Source of the DNA: an uncultured Bacteroidales bacterium
GTDB lineage: Bacteria > Bacteroidota > Bacteroidia > Bacteroidales > Paludibacteraceae
Length of the DNA stretch: 64,000 nt
Direction of reading: 5' to 3'
Assembly (NCBI GenBank): GCA_900319105.1
Contig: ONND01000005.1
Span: forward strand, 1-64,000
The position numbers and the translations under genes were made by a program. Under the pieces are notes generated by a model. The model had not been told where the DNA came from, made no database searches, and was given only the letters and a program-made list of their open reading frames with translations. Shown here one piece after another: positions 17,247-26,208 of this stretch (positions within the stretch are counted from its first letter, which is position 1; each line of letters opens with the position of its first letter).

Positions 17247-17631
17247 CACCAACTGCCTGCTACAGGCATTACCGTCCAATAGTCCTTTCCATAAAATATG
17301 GACTGAAGTAGTGGATGGTAGTATTTGTTTGTGCGTCAATACGGATATTTTAGAAGAATACGAAGAGGTATTAGCCAGAAAAACAACTCCTGAGATTGCT
17401 CGAAATATAGTGGACGCAATTGCAAATCTGTCAACTACGATTTTTCAAAATACATATGTCCATTTTGAATTACTTCCGGCGGATTCTGACGATAATAAGT
17501 TTGTTGATTGTGCAGTAGCCTCTGATGCCGAGTATATCGTGACTAATGACAAACATTTCAATCCTTTGAAAGAAATCCCATGGCCAAAGGTTGAGATTAT
17601 CAAGATAGCAGAGTTTATTAAACTTATATAA
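17227..17631 (+). CDS. PIN-domain ribonuclease toxin
   Basis: A 134-residue PIN-domain protein of the 'putative toxin component, PIN family' group (COG1569 type). Acidic metal-binding residues are visible in YIVLDTNCL (Asp7), LEEYEEVL (Glu42-46), DDNKFVDCAVASDAEYIVT and TNDKHF. Such toxins cut RNA, often tRNA or rRNA sites, when the antitoxin is lost. Translation is probably coupled to the antitoxin by the 20-base overlap. The pair lies just inside the accessory region, near the tRNA, as often seen for islands. Confidence 0.85.
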   Translation: MRYIVLDTNCLLQALPSNSPFHKIWTEVVDGSICLCVNTDILEEYEEVLARKTTPEIARNIVDAIANLSTTIFQNTYVHFELLPADSDDNKFVDCAVASDAEYIVTNDKHFNPLKEIPWPKVEIIKIAEFIKLI

Positions 17632-17705
17632 ATCCAGCTTATGACTTAAATCCGAGCCGCTGGCACCGACAGCGTAAAAAAGCGGTGACATAAAGGCGTT
17701 TATTG

Positions 17706-17964
17706 AAAACGTTGTTTGCGACTCATCAGAATCTTCGCAACGTTTTGTAACTAGTCCAAACAGCAACAATGAATGTCCCGTGGATATGTAATCCACTTCC
17801 ACGCCCGAAAGGGGTGTGGTTGGGTGTATATATCGGGCGTGGACTTCGGTTGTTTTTCTACTAGTTACGGGGATTGCGAAGCCCTTGATGAGCGTGAAGA
17901 ACAGACGGACTTCACGCTTTTTGTGTGCGAAATCGTGCCCCACAGCAGCTAAGAACTTCACGCT
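17706..17964 (+). ncRNA. Candidate structured leader RNA with internal terminator
   Basis: This non-coding stretch has nested inverted repeats. CTTCGCAA (17733-17740) pairs with TTGCGAAG (17874-17881). Inside it, GTAACTAGT (17747-17755) pairs with ACTAGTTAC (17860-17868), and inside that TCCACGCCCGA (17798-17808) pairs with TCGGGCGTGGA (17833-17843). GTGGAT/ATCCAC (17780-17796) forms a local hairpin. Competing pairings exist: CAACGTTTT (17738-17746) can pair back with AAAACGTTG (17706-17714), and CCACGCCC can pair with GGGGTGTGG. A terminator-like hairpin follows (17891-17922). The rest of the gap 17632-17993 shows no gene. Confidence 0.55.
17891..17922 (+). terminator. Terminator-like hairpin with a competing downstream copy
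   Basis: AGCGTGAAG and CTTCACGCT (17910-17918) form a perfect 9-bp stem, followed by five T. CTTCACGCT recurs exactly at 17956-17964, so the left arm could pair with the second copy instead. It may end the structured RNA or act as an attenuator before the gene at 17994. Confidence 0.6.
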
Positions 17965-17993
17965 GTGTGTTTATACAGAGCAGATACATACCT

Positions 17994-18863
17994 ATGAATA
18001 TGAAATACAAAATACTACTATTCTTCATGATCTTATTGCCATTCTCTATTTGTGCAGAGAATGCGACTAACGTGCGCGTTCGACAACAAAGAAAGGACAT
18101 CATCGTTAGCTATGATCTTTCCGAGAGTTCGTACGTGCAATTGTTAATGTCTATAAATGGTCAAGATTTTACTCCTTTAAAAGCCGTTAAAGGGGATGTG
18201 GGATGTCGTGTAGCAAGAGGAAAAGATCGCAGAATTACGTGGTATCCTCTACAGGAACAAGAATCCTTTGTCGCAGATAATGTTCGTTTCCGTGTAGTCG
18301 CATTAGATCCTTACCAATTTTATGCGCTCCCAAAACATAAAGGAGGGAAAACAGATATTGAGACTTTCATTTTAGGGGAAATAGCTTATTCATCAGTTCC
18401 TCAATTAAGTTATGGTCTTACTTTCGGACAGACATATAAATATGGATTAGGTTGGTTTGTGGATTTTCGTTCAAATTTTAATTTCTGTTTGGCAACTAAT
18501 GGTCTCGCATGTACATATGGAGGGTATGTAAAAGGAGAGTTGCCTTTTTATTCTGGAAGAAAGCAATCCAGTTCAATGGTGTTTCATACAGGATTAGTTT
18601 TCGATATTCTTGATGCGACCAAGGTGCAAAAGAATCGTTTTAATTCATTTGGCCTTTACCTAGGAATGGGTTATGGATGGAGAAAATTATTATGGGAGAC
18701 AACGGATGGTCAATGGATAGAATATTCTCCTACTTCTCATAAAGGTTTTAGCGCAAACATGGGTCTGCTAGGAAGCATCTATGGACTTACACTTCGGGTC
18801 GGTATTAATACCATTGGATTTAAATATGCTGAGATAGAAGCAGGTTTAGGTTGGACATTCTAA
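17994..18863 (+). CDS. Exported protein with probable outer-membrane barrel
   Basis: A 289-residue protein from the ATG at 17994 (MNMKYKILLFFMILLPFSICA signal peptide). Upstream codons of the open frame run through the structured leader and are unlikely to be translated. Residues about 25-110 resemble a small beta-sandwich (VRVRQQRKDIIVSYDL, ITWYPLQEQESF); the rest is glycine- and aromatic-rich and ends EIEAGLGWTF, whose terminal Phe is typical of outer-membrane beta-barrels. It is first in the collinear run 17994-28541, with gaps of 2-20 bases. No specific family recognised. Confidence 0.75.
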   Translation: MNMKYKILLFFMILLPFSICAENATNVRVRQQRKDIIVSYDLSESSYVQLLMSINGQDFTPLKAVKGDVGCRVARGKDRRITWYPLQEQESFVADNVRFRVVALDPYQFYALPKHKGGKTDIETFILGEIAYSSVPQLSYGLTFGQTYKYGLGWFVDFRSNFNFCLATNGLACTYGGYVKGELPFYSGRKQSSSMVFHTGLVFDILDATKVQKNRFNSFGLYLGMGYGWRKLLWETTDGQWIEYSPTSHKGFSANMGLLGSIYGLTLRVGINTIGFKYAEIEAGLGWTF

Positions 18864-18875
18864 GTAGTTGATATC

Positions 18876-21218
18876 ATGAAAAAGAATCTATTATATATCA
18901 TCCTTTTGGCAATAACAGTCCTTTTGTCAGCTTGTAAAAAAGATGAAAAAGTAAAAATTGCATCACTCTCTTTGGAAAATCTCGAACTCTCAGTTGCATA
19001 CACAACTGCGGAGATTAAAGTCGATGTTTGCTGTAATGCAACTATAAACGAGGTATTATTAGAATATACTGTTGATTCCACTTTTAAGGAATGTAGCGAG
19101 GCTAGAATGACAAAAGTAGAGAAAACGGAACAAAGATATGCAGTTTATCTAGATTCTCTATTGGATGGGGCGAAATATTATTTCCGTTGTAAGGTGTTGA
19201 ATAAAATCAATTCTTGTTTTTCGCAACCGAATACTTTCTCGACACAACAAATAGTAGTCCCTACTATGGGCTCTATCTCTATCACTGATATCTCTTATAC
19301 ATCTGCTACGTGTGTTGGAGAAGTTATCTCCCATGGAGGTGATTCAATTACTGAGCGAGGTATTTGTTTATCTACCCTTGAAAATCCCACTATAGATAGT
19401 TCGAAAGTATCCAGCGGAAAAGGAGTTGGTTCTTTTACATGCAAGATTATAGATTTAACTGCAGGAACCACCTATTACGTGCGAGCATATGCTACAAATA
19501 AGAAAGGAACTGTCTATAGCGAGCAACTAAGTTTTACGACTCCAAATTATGGTATGCCAACTGTCACCACCTCTGCTGCAACAAACATATCTTATACCAC
19601 TGCAACGTGCGGTGGAAATGTAACAGCTGATGGTGACCAAACCGTTACTGCGAGAGGAGTTTGTTATTCTACATCGCAGAATCCAACTATTTCTAATAGT
19701 AAAGTACAAAGCGGTAGTGGTAAAGGCTCATTTACATGTAATCTTACCGGGCTTTCTGCAGGCACTACCTATTACGTTCGTGCCTATGCTACTAATAATC
19801 AAGGCACATCATATGGTCAGCAAATCTCATTTAAGACAAGCACATATGGACTGCCTACAGTCTCCACATCAGTTGCAACAAATATAACTTATACATCAGC
19901 AACTTGTGGAGGAAATGTAACAGCTGATGGTGGACAGACTGTTACTGCACGAGGTATCTGCTACTCGACTACACAAAATCCGACTATATCTAACAGTAAA
20001 GTGCAAAACGGAAGTGGTAAAGGCTCATTTACATGCAATCTTACCGGACTTTCAACTGGTACAACCTATTATGTACGCGCCTATGCTACTAATAGCAAAG
20101 GGACATCGTATGGTCAACAGGTTTCTTTTAAAACAACCGCATATAGTCTACCGACGGTTACTACCTCTTCGGTTTCAAATAGAACAACCACTACAGCAAC
20201 GTGTGGTGGAAATGTAACAGCTGATGGAGGCCAAACCGTTACTGCGAGGGGTATCTGTTATTCCACATCGCAGAATCCTACAATATCTAATAGTAAAGTA
20301 CAAAGTGGAAGCGGAAAAGGAGCATTTACGTGTGCACTAACGAATCTTATAGAAGGCGAAACGTACTATGTGCGCGCCTATGCAACAAACAGTAGAGGAA
20401 CATCGTATGGCTCACAAGTATCATTCACTACAATATCAACAGCATTTTCAACAAGTCCAACGAATAAAGTGCATTTCGCTCCCGGAAATTTACAATATAA
20501 TGCAATGTTGGGTACACACCAATGTGCAGATGGAACGACAAAACAAGGAACATGGCGCTTTGCCGATCATCAATATGACGCACTTGGTTATGCGAATCAA
20601 AATGCATCTTCCACATATAATGGATGGATTGACTTATTCAGTTGGGGGACAAGTGGATATACAAAGCAACCATGGGAGTTAAGTTATTATGATGTTAAAT
20701 CAAACTTAATAGGAAATTATGCAAAAGGCGATTGGGGTGTATATAATGCAATATCTAATGGAGGAAATACTCCTAGTCTATGGCGCACACTTTTGTTTGC
20801 GGAATGGAGATATATAATCTTAACAAGAAACAATGCAAGTAATTTAAAAAGCCGCGCTACTGTAAATTCCATCCATGGGTATATTTTATTACCTGATTTA
20901 TGGGAATTACCGCAAGGTATCTCATTTACTCCATTAACTAATGATTGGACGGCTAATACATATAATAGTTCACAGTGGAGTTTGATGGAAGCAAATGGCG
21001 CAGTTTTTTTGCCTGCATCTGGATATCGAGATCCCATTTCCTTAGAGGTGATATATGATGGTGGAGCGGGATTATACTGGACCGCTACTGCCGGAACCGG
21101 ATATGACCAGGTTGCGTCCGCTATATTTTTTAATTCTAAAAAAACAGATCCATCTATATCTGAATGGAGCAAAACCTATAGTTGCTCAGTTCGTTTAGTT
21201 CAAGATATAAATCAATAA
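18876..21218 (+). CDS. Surface lipoprotein with tandem 99-residue Fn3-like repeats
   Basis: A 780-residue lipoprotein (lipobox ending ITVLLSAC, Cys20). After an N-terminal domain come four repeats of about 99 residues (DNA about 19264-20445), each with GICYSTxxNPTI, GSFTCNLTGL and TYYVRAYATN, resembling fibronectin type III-like modules of Bacteroidota surface proteins. Repeats 2-4 are spaced exactly 297 bp and are much more alike than repeat 1, pointing to recent duplication. The C-terminal domain (KVHFAPGNLQYN, YNGWIDLFSWGTSGY) belongs to a large Bacteroidales/Fibrobacter paralogous surface family. Probably a cell-surface binding protein; ligand unknown. Confidence 0.82.
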   Translation: MKKNLLYIILLAITVLLSACKKDEKVKIASLSLENLELSVAYTTAEIKVDVCCNATINEVLLEYTVDSTFKECSEARMTKVEKTEQRYAVYLDSLLDGAKYYFRCKVLNKINSCFSQPNTFSTQQIVVPTMGSISITDISYTSATCVGEVISHGGDSITERGICLSTLENPTIDSSKVSSGKGVGSFTCKIIDLTAGTTYYVRAYATNKKGTVYSEQLSFTTPNYGMPTVTTSAATNISYTTATCGGNVTADGDQTVTARGVCYSTSQNPTISNSKVQSGSGKGSFTCNLTGLSAGTTYYVRAYATNNQGTSYGQQISFKTSTYGLPTVSTSVATNITYTSATCGGNVTADGGQTVTARGICYSTTQNPTISNSKVQNGSGKGSFTCNLTGLSTGTTYYVRAYATNSKGTSYGQQVSFKTTAYSLPTVTTSSVSNRTTTTATCGGNVTADGGQTVTARGICYSTSQNPTISNSKVQSGSGKGAFTCALTNLIEGETYYVRAYATNSRGTSYGSQVSFTTISTAFSTSPTNKVHFAPGNLQYNAMLGTHQCADGTTKQGTWRFADHQYDALGYANQNASSTYNGWIDLFSWGTSGYTKQPWELSYYDVKSNLIGNYAKGDWGVYNAISNGGNTPSLWRTLLFAEWRYIILTRNNASNLKSRATVNSIHGYILLPDLWELPQGISFTPLTNDWTANTYNSSQWSLMEANGAVFLPASGYRDPISLEVIYDGGAGLYWTATAGTGYDQVASAIFFNSKKTDPSISEWSKTYSCSVRLVQDINQ
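19557..20447 (+). repeat. Three 297-bp tandem repeats in the lipoprotein gene
   Basis: Repeat starts are seen at 19557, 19854 and 20151 (codons for P-T-V-T/S-T-S). The segment GTGGAAATGTAACAGCTGAT is present in each. The period of 297 bp equals 99 codons, so copy number can change without a frameshift. Confidence 0.85.
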
Positions 21219-21235
21219 TCTATATCTAAAACATT

Positions 21236-21874
21236 ATGCCTAAATATTATGAAACTGAAAAGCGAGAAGTATTTGACTCCAAATATATGAAAGTTTGGTT
21301 ATTAAACTCTTCTCAATCAGAAAGCGTAAGGAATCTTATTTCTTCGTCAGTGTTTGTAAGAAGATGCAATATCACTGGTGAAGGAAATTTAACCGTGTAT
21401 CCAAGTCGCTTCTATTCATTAGATGAGATGCAGAAGGAAGTAGAACGGTTATTGGATGCTTTTTATAAAGGAGCTATTTTGTCCAAGGCCACATTACCTC
21501 AATGCGCAGAGACGAAAACTAAAATCTCTCAATATGATACGGTGAAGAAACTTTACGACAAAGCAATAGATGGAATAAACGCCGGAACTGATTATCGGCA
21601 TGCATTGGACGATCTCCGCTTAGCCATAGAAATCTATTTGAAAGAATTATTGCAGAACGATAAATCATTAGAAAACCAAATAGGAGAAATTGGTCCTTTT
21701 CTTGGGGCGCATAATGTTTCGACAGAAATTATAGGTAACATTAAAGAAAGCATAAAAGCTATTACATGCTATTTCAACCAACATGAGAAGCATAATGATA
21801 ATGTTAAGACAAACGAAATCGACTATATTGTTTGTTTGGCGAATAGCGTATTTAGCATCTTTTCTTCAATCTAA
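21236..21874 (+). CDS. Unknown protein with HEPN/abortive-infection-like C-terminus
   Basis: A 212-residue, apparently cytoplasmic protein without signal peptide or membrane segment. The C-terminal half (VKKLYDKAIDGINAGTDYRH, LDDLRLAIEIYLKELL, FNQHEKHND, YIVCLANSVFSIF) has the helical layout of HEPN or 'abortive infection C-terminal' domains, in which an R-X4-6-H-type motif cleaves RNA; only His-rich QHEKHN is visible and no strict R-X4-H is seen. The N-terminal half is not recognised. It lies between secreted proteins and a DUF2971 gene in the collinear accessory run. Function is not established. Confidence 0.6.
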   Translation: MPKYYETEKREVFDSKYMKVWLLNSSQSESVRNLISSSVFVRRCNITGEGNLTVYPSRFYSLDEMQKEVERLLDAFYKGAILSKATLPQCAETKTKISQYDTVKKLYDKAIDGINAGTDYRHALDDLRLAIEIYLKELLQNDKSLENQIGEIGPFLGAHNVSTEIIGNIKESIKAITCYFNQHEKHNDNVKTNEIDYIVCLANSVFSIFSSI

Positions 21875-21894
21875 AACATCAAATAGAAATAATT

Positions 21895-22632
21895 ATGTCA
21901 GTAGAAAGATTTGTGAATACAGAAAAACTTTACCATTACACTAAATACCAAAGTGCACTTATGATTATACTAACTAATAGCATGAGGTTTGGGAAATTAG
22001 TGGATATGAATGATTATATTGAATCTAATAAGATAATAGGTTGCAAAGATGGAGGAAATGGATTAATTGAAAATTCAAATACATTAAATTCAATACAACA
22101 TTATTTGTCTTCTATAGGGCAAATATCTTTGACTAATGGACACAAGAAATGTGGCTTTGATATAGAGCCGATGTGGAGTCATTATGCAGAAAAAGGGAAA
22201 GGTATTTGTTTCGTTTTTGACAGAAGAAAACTTCTAAAAAAAGCAAAGGAGATGCGATGCTGGTGTAGGTTAGTCGCATATAAAAAACATATATCACAAT
22301 GGTATGTCACAGAAATTAATTCAGTTGAAGAAGTAGTGCCATACTTTAGTACACATCGGAAATCAGTATTTTTTGAAAAGTCGAAGGATTGGAAATATGA
22401 GCAAGAATATAGAATTCTATGTGCCGATTCGCGATTTCCGACTCTGCAATTAAACGATTGCATAGTTGGCGTTATTCTACATTGCTCTTCTCTTTCTTCA
22501 ATTGAAATAGAAGATAGAAAAAATATCTTTTCCAAACTCGAAATACCTGTATACGAATATAATGGCAAAATATTTGGAGGAGGAGAAAAAACATTGAAAT
22601 ACGACAATACAACCATATATTCCCTAAAATAA
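21895..22632 (+). CDS. DUF2971 domain protein
   Basis: A 245-residue cytoplasmic protein. LYHYTKYQSALMIILTNSM near the N-terminus, VDMNDYIES, and MWSHYAEKGKGICFVFDRR are the conserved parts of DUF2971 (usual form LYHYT, NDPFE, MWSHYA, GFCIGFD). WKYEQEYRILC is also typical of the family. The family is widespread in accessory regions and has no firmly known biochemical role. It sits 20 bases after the HEPN-like gene and 6 bases before the first caspase gene. Base composition is AT-rich like its neighbours. Confidence 0.82.
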   Translation: MSVERFVNTEKLYHYTKYQSALMIILTNSMRFGKLVDMNDYIESNKIIGCKDGGNGLIENSNTLNSIQHYLSSIGQISLTNGHKKCGFDIEPMWSHYAEKGKGICFVFDRRKLLKKAKEMRCWCRLVAYKKHISQWYVTEINSVEEVVPYFSTHRKSVFFEKSKDWKYEQEYRILCADSRFPTLQLNDCIVGVILHCSSLSSIEIEDRKNIFSKLEIPVYEYNGKIFGGGEKTLKYDNTTIYSLK

Positions 22633-22638
22633 TAGTAT

Positions 22639-24300
22639 ATGAAAATGAAAAGATTTTTTGCTTTGATTGGATGCGTATTATGTACAATCTTAGTTTTCGC
22701 CCAAACAGACACCAGTATCCCTATGTCTTTTCACATTGAAAAAGATGTTGTACCTCCTTTATTAAAGGTGATGCCTCAATCGCAGCAGTTTATGGATCAA
22801 GACCACAATGGAGTCATTGATGCTAATGAAAATTGCGTCATTCGATTTGAAGTAACCAATACTGGTAGAGGCGACGCTTTTGGATGCGTCGCACGAACGA
22901 CTATGAGTGGAGATATAGAAGGTCTAATTGTCAAGGATGTTCCGCTTCCTGTTATCCATCATAACTCAAAACAATGGATTGAAGTGCCTATTATTGCCAA
23001 CGAAACCACAAAAACGGGAGAAATTCAATTTTCCATTTATGTGGACGAGCCGAATGGTTATGGTACCGATCCTATTACCGGAAAAATTGGTACGCATAAA
23101 CTCAAAACTCCATACGTGCAAGTGGCTAGCTATAAAGTATCTGGTGCAAAAGGCGGCATATTGAATCGCCGTGAGATATTCAAACTGCAAGTCATTGTGC
23201 AAAACACAGATCAAGGCGTAGCAGATAATGTGGCGGTAACTCTTCAACTGCCGGACAATGTGAATTGGTTGGGAGGTTCTGATCAATACTTGAATGTCGG
23301 TTCTATGAAACCCAATGAGACAAAGAAATTGGAATATGAACTAATGGCAAATCAAAAGGCAGATGAACACATCGATATCAATGTTGACGTCAAGGAGCAA
23401 ACCGGCAAATATGCCCAAAATGCGGACATCCCTTTGCAATTTGGTCAATATGTAGGAAGTTCTATCGCTATGAATATTGAGCGTAATGATGCAGAAGTGG
23501 AAATCAGAAAAGCTACGTTAATCTCCGATGTTGATGAGAATATCCCTGTATCAGCTGTTAAGAACCCCAACACTTTTGTGCTTATCATCGCCAACGAGCA
23601 TTATTCGCAGGTAGCATCAGTTCCTTTTGCACTCAATGACGGAAATATCTTCCGGGAGTATTGTATTAAGACATTGGGTATCGGCGAGAAGCATATCAAA
23701 TATCTCTCTGACGCTACAGGCAATCAAATAAAAGCCGGAGTTAATTGGCTTGCTAATCTGACAGAAGCATTCGACGAGCCACAGATCATCGTTTATTATG
23801 CGGGACATGGAATCCCGGATGAATCTAATAAATCCTCTTATTTACTGCCGGTGGATGGTATTATCAGCGATATGTCCACGTGCTACAAACTCGATGACCT
23901 CTACACCACGCTCGGTAACATGCCTGCTTCGCAAATTACCGTCTTTATGGACGCTTGTTTCTCCGGCTCTAAACGCGAGCAAGGAATGTTGGCATCAGCG
24001 CGTGGCGTAGCCCTTAAAGCCAAATCCGGTGTGCCCCTAGGAAACATGGTCGTTTTCTCGGCGGCACAAGGTGATGAAACGGCTTATCCGAACCGTGAGC
24101 AGCAGCACGGTCTCTTTACCTATTATCTGCTCAAGAAACTCCAAGAGACACAAGGAGACATAGCCCTCAAGGATCTTGGCGACTACATCACAAAGCAAGT
24201 CTCCCAACAATCTCTCTTGATCAACGACAAGAAGCAAACACCCTGCGTCATCCCCTCCGCCTCCCTCGGAACAGAATGGCAATCCTGGAAACTGAAATAA
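22639..24300 (+). CDS. Exported caspase-family protease 1 (CARDB-like N-terminus)
   Basis: A 553-residue protein: signal peptide (RFFALIGCVLCTILVFAQ), an acidic loop like a calcium-binding EF-hand/dockerin (DQDHNGVIDANE), CARDB-like Ig domains (about 60-270), and a C-terminal caspase/peptidase C14 domain (about 310-553). Both catalytic residues are present: His390 in YYAGHG and Cys440 in MDACFSG. Such proteases cut after Arg/Lys or Asp. The signal peptide suggests it acts outside the cytoplasm. Its last 67 bases, including the stop, are identical to the end of the 26209 gene. ATG at 22645 is an alternative start. Confidence 0.88.
   Translation: MKMKRFFALIGCVLCTILVFAQTDTSIPMSFHIEKDVVPPLLKVMPQSQQFMDQDHNGVIDANENCVIRFEVTNTGRGDAFGCVARTTMSGDIEGLIVKDVPLPVIHHNSKQWIEVPIIANETTKTGEIQFSIYVDEPNGYGTDPITGKIGTHKLKTPYVQVASYKVSGAKGGILNRREIFKLQVIVQNTDQGVADNVAVTLQLPDNVNWLGGSDQYLNVGSMKPNETKKLEYELMANQKADEHIDINVDVKEQTGKYAQNADIPLQFGQYVGSSIAMNIERNDAEVEIRKATLISDVDENIPVSAVKNPNTFVLIIANEHYSQVASVPFALNDGNIFREYCIKTLGIGEKHIKYLSDATGNQIKAGVNWLANLTEAFDEPQIIVYYAGHGIPDESNKSSYLLPVDGIISDMSTCYKLDDLYTTLGNMPASQITVFMDACFSGSKREQGMLASARGVALKAKSGVPLGNMVVFSAAQGDETAYPNREQQHGLFTYYLLKKLQETQGDIALKDLGDYITKQVSQQSLLINDKKQTPCVIPSASLGTEWQSWKLK
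24234..24300 (+). repeat. 67-bp perfect direct repeat, copy 1
   Basis: The 67 bases from GCAAACACCCTGCG to ACTGAAATAA, the coding 3' end of caspase 1, are identical to 27594-27660. The copies are 3360 bp apart and bracket the pseudo-caspase and third caspase genes. Confidence 0.97.
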
Positions 24301-24315
24301 TAAAATGGTATACCT

Positions 24316-26196
24316 ATGAAAAATCAATTTATCTCACGAATCGTGTTTTTACTCACATTATTAATGTGTGAAATTCTTATTTCTTATGCAGAAGAAAGAC
24401 CATCTGTTACTGCCAGGCTAGAGCAGAAGTACGAATCTGTTACATTTGTAAATGAGAATGGAGTAGAATATTATAAATTACGTAACACTCGTCCCGGAAC
24501 CTACGACTCCTATTATGGAATAGCAGATGTTAGTGGCAAGATAATTATTCCATGTCAATATAACTATGTATCTCTACAGACATATGTAGATAGTAATTTT
24601 AAGGGCTATGCTTCTGAAACATATTTTTGGATATTGGAAACAAGCAATGAGATGTATGGAGTTGCTGACAAAAAAGGAAAAATTATTATTCCATGTAAAT
24701 ATGGATATCCTTTTCTATCAGACTATGGTAGTATTGGAGGGAAAATGAATGGCGAGTTATATGGTTTTGCTTTTATTATGGGAGGTAAAGCTGCATTTAC
24801 AGAAAAAGGAAAAGAACTCATACCTGAAAAAAGAGGGTATACCAATATTTTTCCCTGTATTAATCCATATGACGAAATAAAATTTTTTAGTGTTGCAAAA
24901 GGTGAAAAAAAAGGACTCTGCGATGCTAATGGAACAGAATTATTACCTCCTATTTATAATAGGGTATTTAATATGAGTGATTTCAGTCCATATGAACTCC
25001 GTTATTTTATGATAGAAACAGACAAAGGTATAGGATTATACGATTATAAAAAAAGAAGAATAGCACTCTCTCCTAAATATTATATGGTTCGGTCGTGGGG
25101 TAATATCTATTCTTTCCAAGTGGAAAAAAACGGAGTTTATAAGGTTTATTATGAAGACAAATTTTTAACTACGGCCGAGAAATTACAATCGAACACTATT
25201 TTTGATAATGCAAATAAAGAAGATAAATATTGCATTTTCAAAAAGGGCAAAAAACAGGGGGTGATAAATGAAGTTACGGGAAATCTATTGCCTTTGGAAG
25301 TTGATTCAATTATGCAGATTAAAGATGGAACAGTATCTGTATTAGACAATGAATTAGTTACAATTTATAGTCTCACGGCATTGGAAAAAGGAGAATTGGA
25401 ACGTATAGCCAGTATGTCTAATAAGGATGCAGCAAAAGCTATAGTGAGTGATGCAGATACGAACATTCCGAAAGTTAAGAAACAGGATGAGAATACCTTT
25501 GCCGTCATTATTGCAAATGAGAACTACAACGATTTTATAGTACCCGCTGCTAATAATGATGGTAAGATTTTCAAAGAGTATTGTATACACGCATTGGGCA
25601 TTCCTTTAGAAAACATACTCTATTACGAAGATGCTACTGTCAATAATATTTATTCTGCCGTTAAAAGGTTAAAAGATTTGGCTGAAGTATATGACGAGGG
25701 ATGCAAAGTGATATTCTATTATAGTGGTCAAGGTGTCACTGATGAACGCACGAAAGAGATGTATTTGTTACCTACGGATGGCACGCTAAAATCTATATCT
25801 TCCACTTGTTATAGTATCAGCAAACTGTATGGAGAAATTGGCAAACTAACGAATATAGAACAAGCATTATTCTTGATAGATGCTCCTTTTAATGGGATGA
25901 CTAAAGAGAATAAACCGCTTGTACAGGCGCGTGGTGTAGCCATTAAGAGCGCCCCGAATAAAGTAACGGGAAATGCCATTGCGATAGAAGCCGCTACAGA
26001 AGGGCAAACAGCACATGTCTATCCGTTGCAAAATCACGGATTGTTTACATACTATCTTCTCAAAGCTATGCAATCCAATACAGACAACAAAACTCTATTG
26101 GACATGATGCCGGATGTGATTAAAAATGTGAAAGACAAATCGACAAGAGACTTAAAAGTGCCGCAAATAGTCCAAATTAAGAGTGCTAAACCCTAA
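24316..26196 (+). CDS. Exported WG-repeat pseudo-caspase, both catalytic residues lost
   Basis: A 626-residue protein with a signal peptide (FLLTLLMCEILISYA) and an N-terminal WG-repeat-like region (YGIADVSGKIIIPCQY, YGVADKKGKIIIPCKY, KKGLCDANGTELLPPIY, residues about 60-350). The caspase fold (about 380-626) keeps the scaffold (TFAVIIANENYNDF, VIFYYSG, YLLPTDG, HGLFTYYLLKAM), but the catalytic His is Gln472 (YYSGQG) and the Cys is Pro524 (IDAPFNG). It should be inactive, perhaps a regulator or scaffold for the neighbouring active paralogues. Gene very AT-rich. It is intact, without frameshift. Confidence 0.85.
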   Translation: MKNQFISRIVFLLTLLMCEILISYAEERPSVTARLEQKYESVTFVNENGVEYYKLRNTRPGTYDSYYGIADVSGKIIIPCQYNYVSLQTYVDSNFKGYASETYFWILETSNEMYGVADKKGKIIIPCKYGYPFLSDYGSIGGKMNGELYGFAFIMGGKAAFTEKGKELIPEKRGYTNIFPCINPYDEIKFFSVAKGEKKGLCDANGTELLPPIYNRVFNMSDFSPYELRYFMIETDKGIGLYDYKKRRIALSPKYYMVRSWGNIYSFQVEKNGVYKVYYEDKFLTTAEKLQSNTIFDNANKEDKYCIFKKGKKQGVINEVTGNLLPLEVDSIMQIKDGTVSVLDNELVTIYSLTALEKGELERIASMSNKDAAKAIVSDADTNIPKVKKQDENTFAVIIANENYNDFIVPAANNDGKIFKEYCIHALGIPLENILYYEDATVNNIYSAVKRLKDLAEVYDEGCKVIFYYSGQGVTDERTKEMYLLPTDGTLKSISSTCYSISKLYGEIGKLTNIEQALFLIDAPFNGMTKENKPLVQARGVAIKSAPNKVTGNAIAIEAATEGQTAHVYPLQNHGLFTYYLLKAMQSNTDNKTLLDMMPDVIKNVKDKSTRDLKVPQIVQIKSAKP

Positions 26197-26208
26197 TATC
26201 AAACTACA

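Noticed and set aside
17706-17881. Integron attC site
   Set aside because: The region is a large palindrome, but the consensus core sites (GTTRRRY / RYYYAAC) are not correctly placed and no integron integrase or cassette array is present.
24316-26196. Treating the middle caspase as a pseudogene
   Set aside because: The frame is intact over 626 codons, the signal peptide and fold motifs are kept, and the spacing to both neighbours is 12-15 bases. A pseudo-enzyme fits better.
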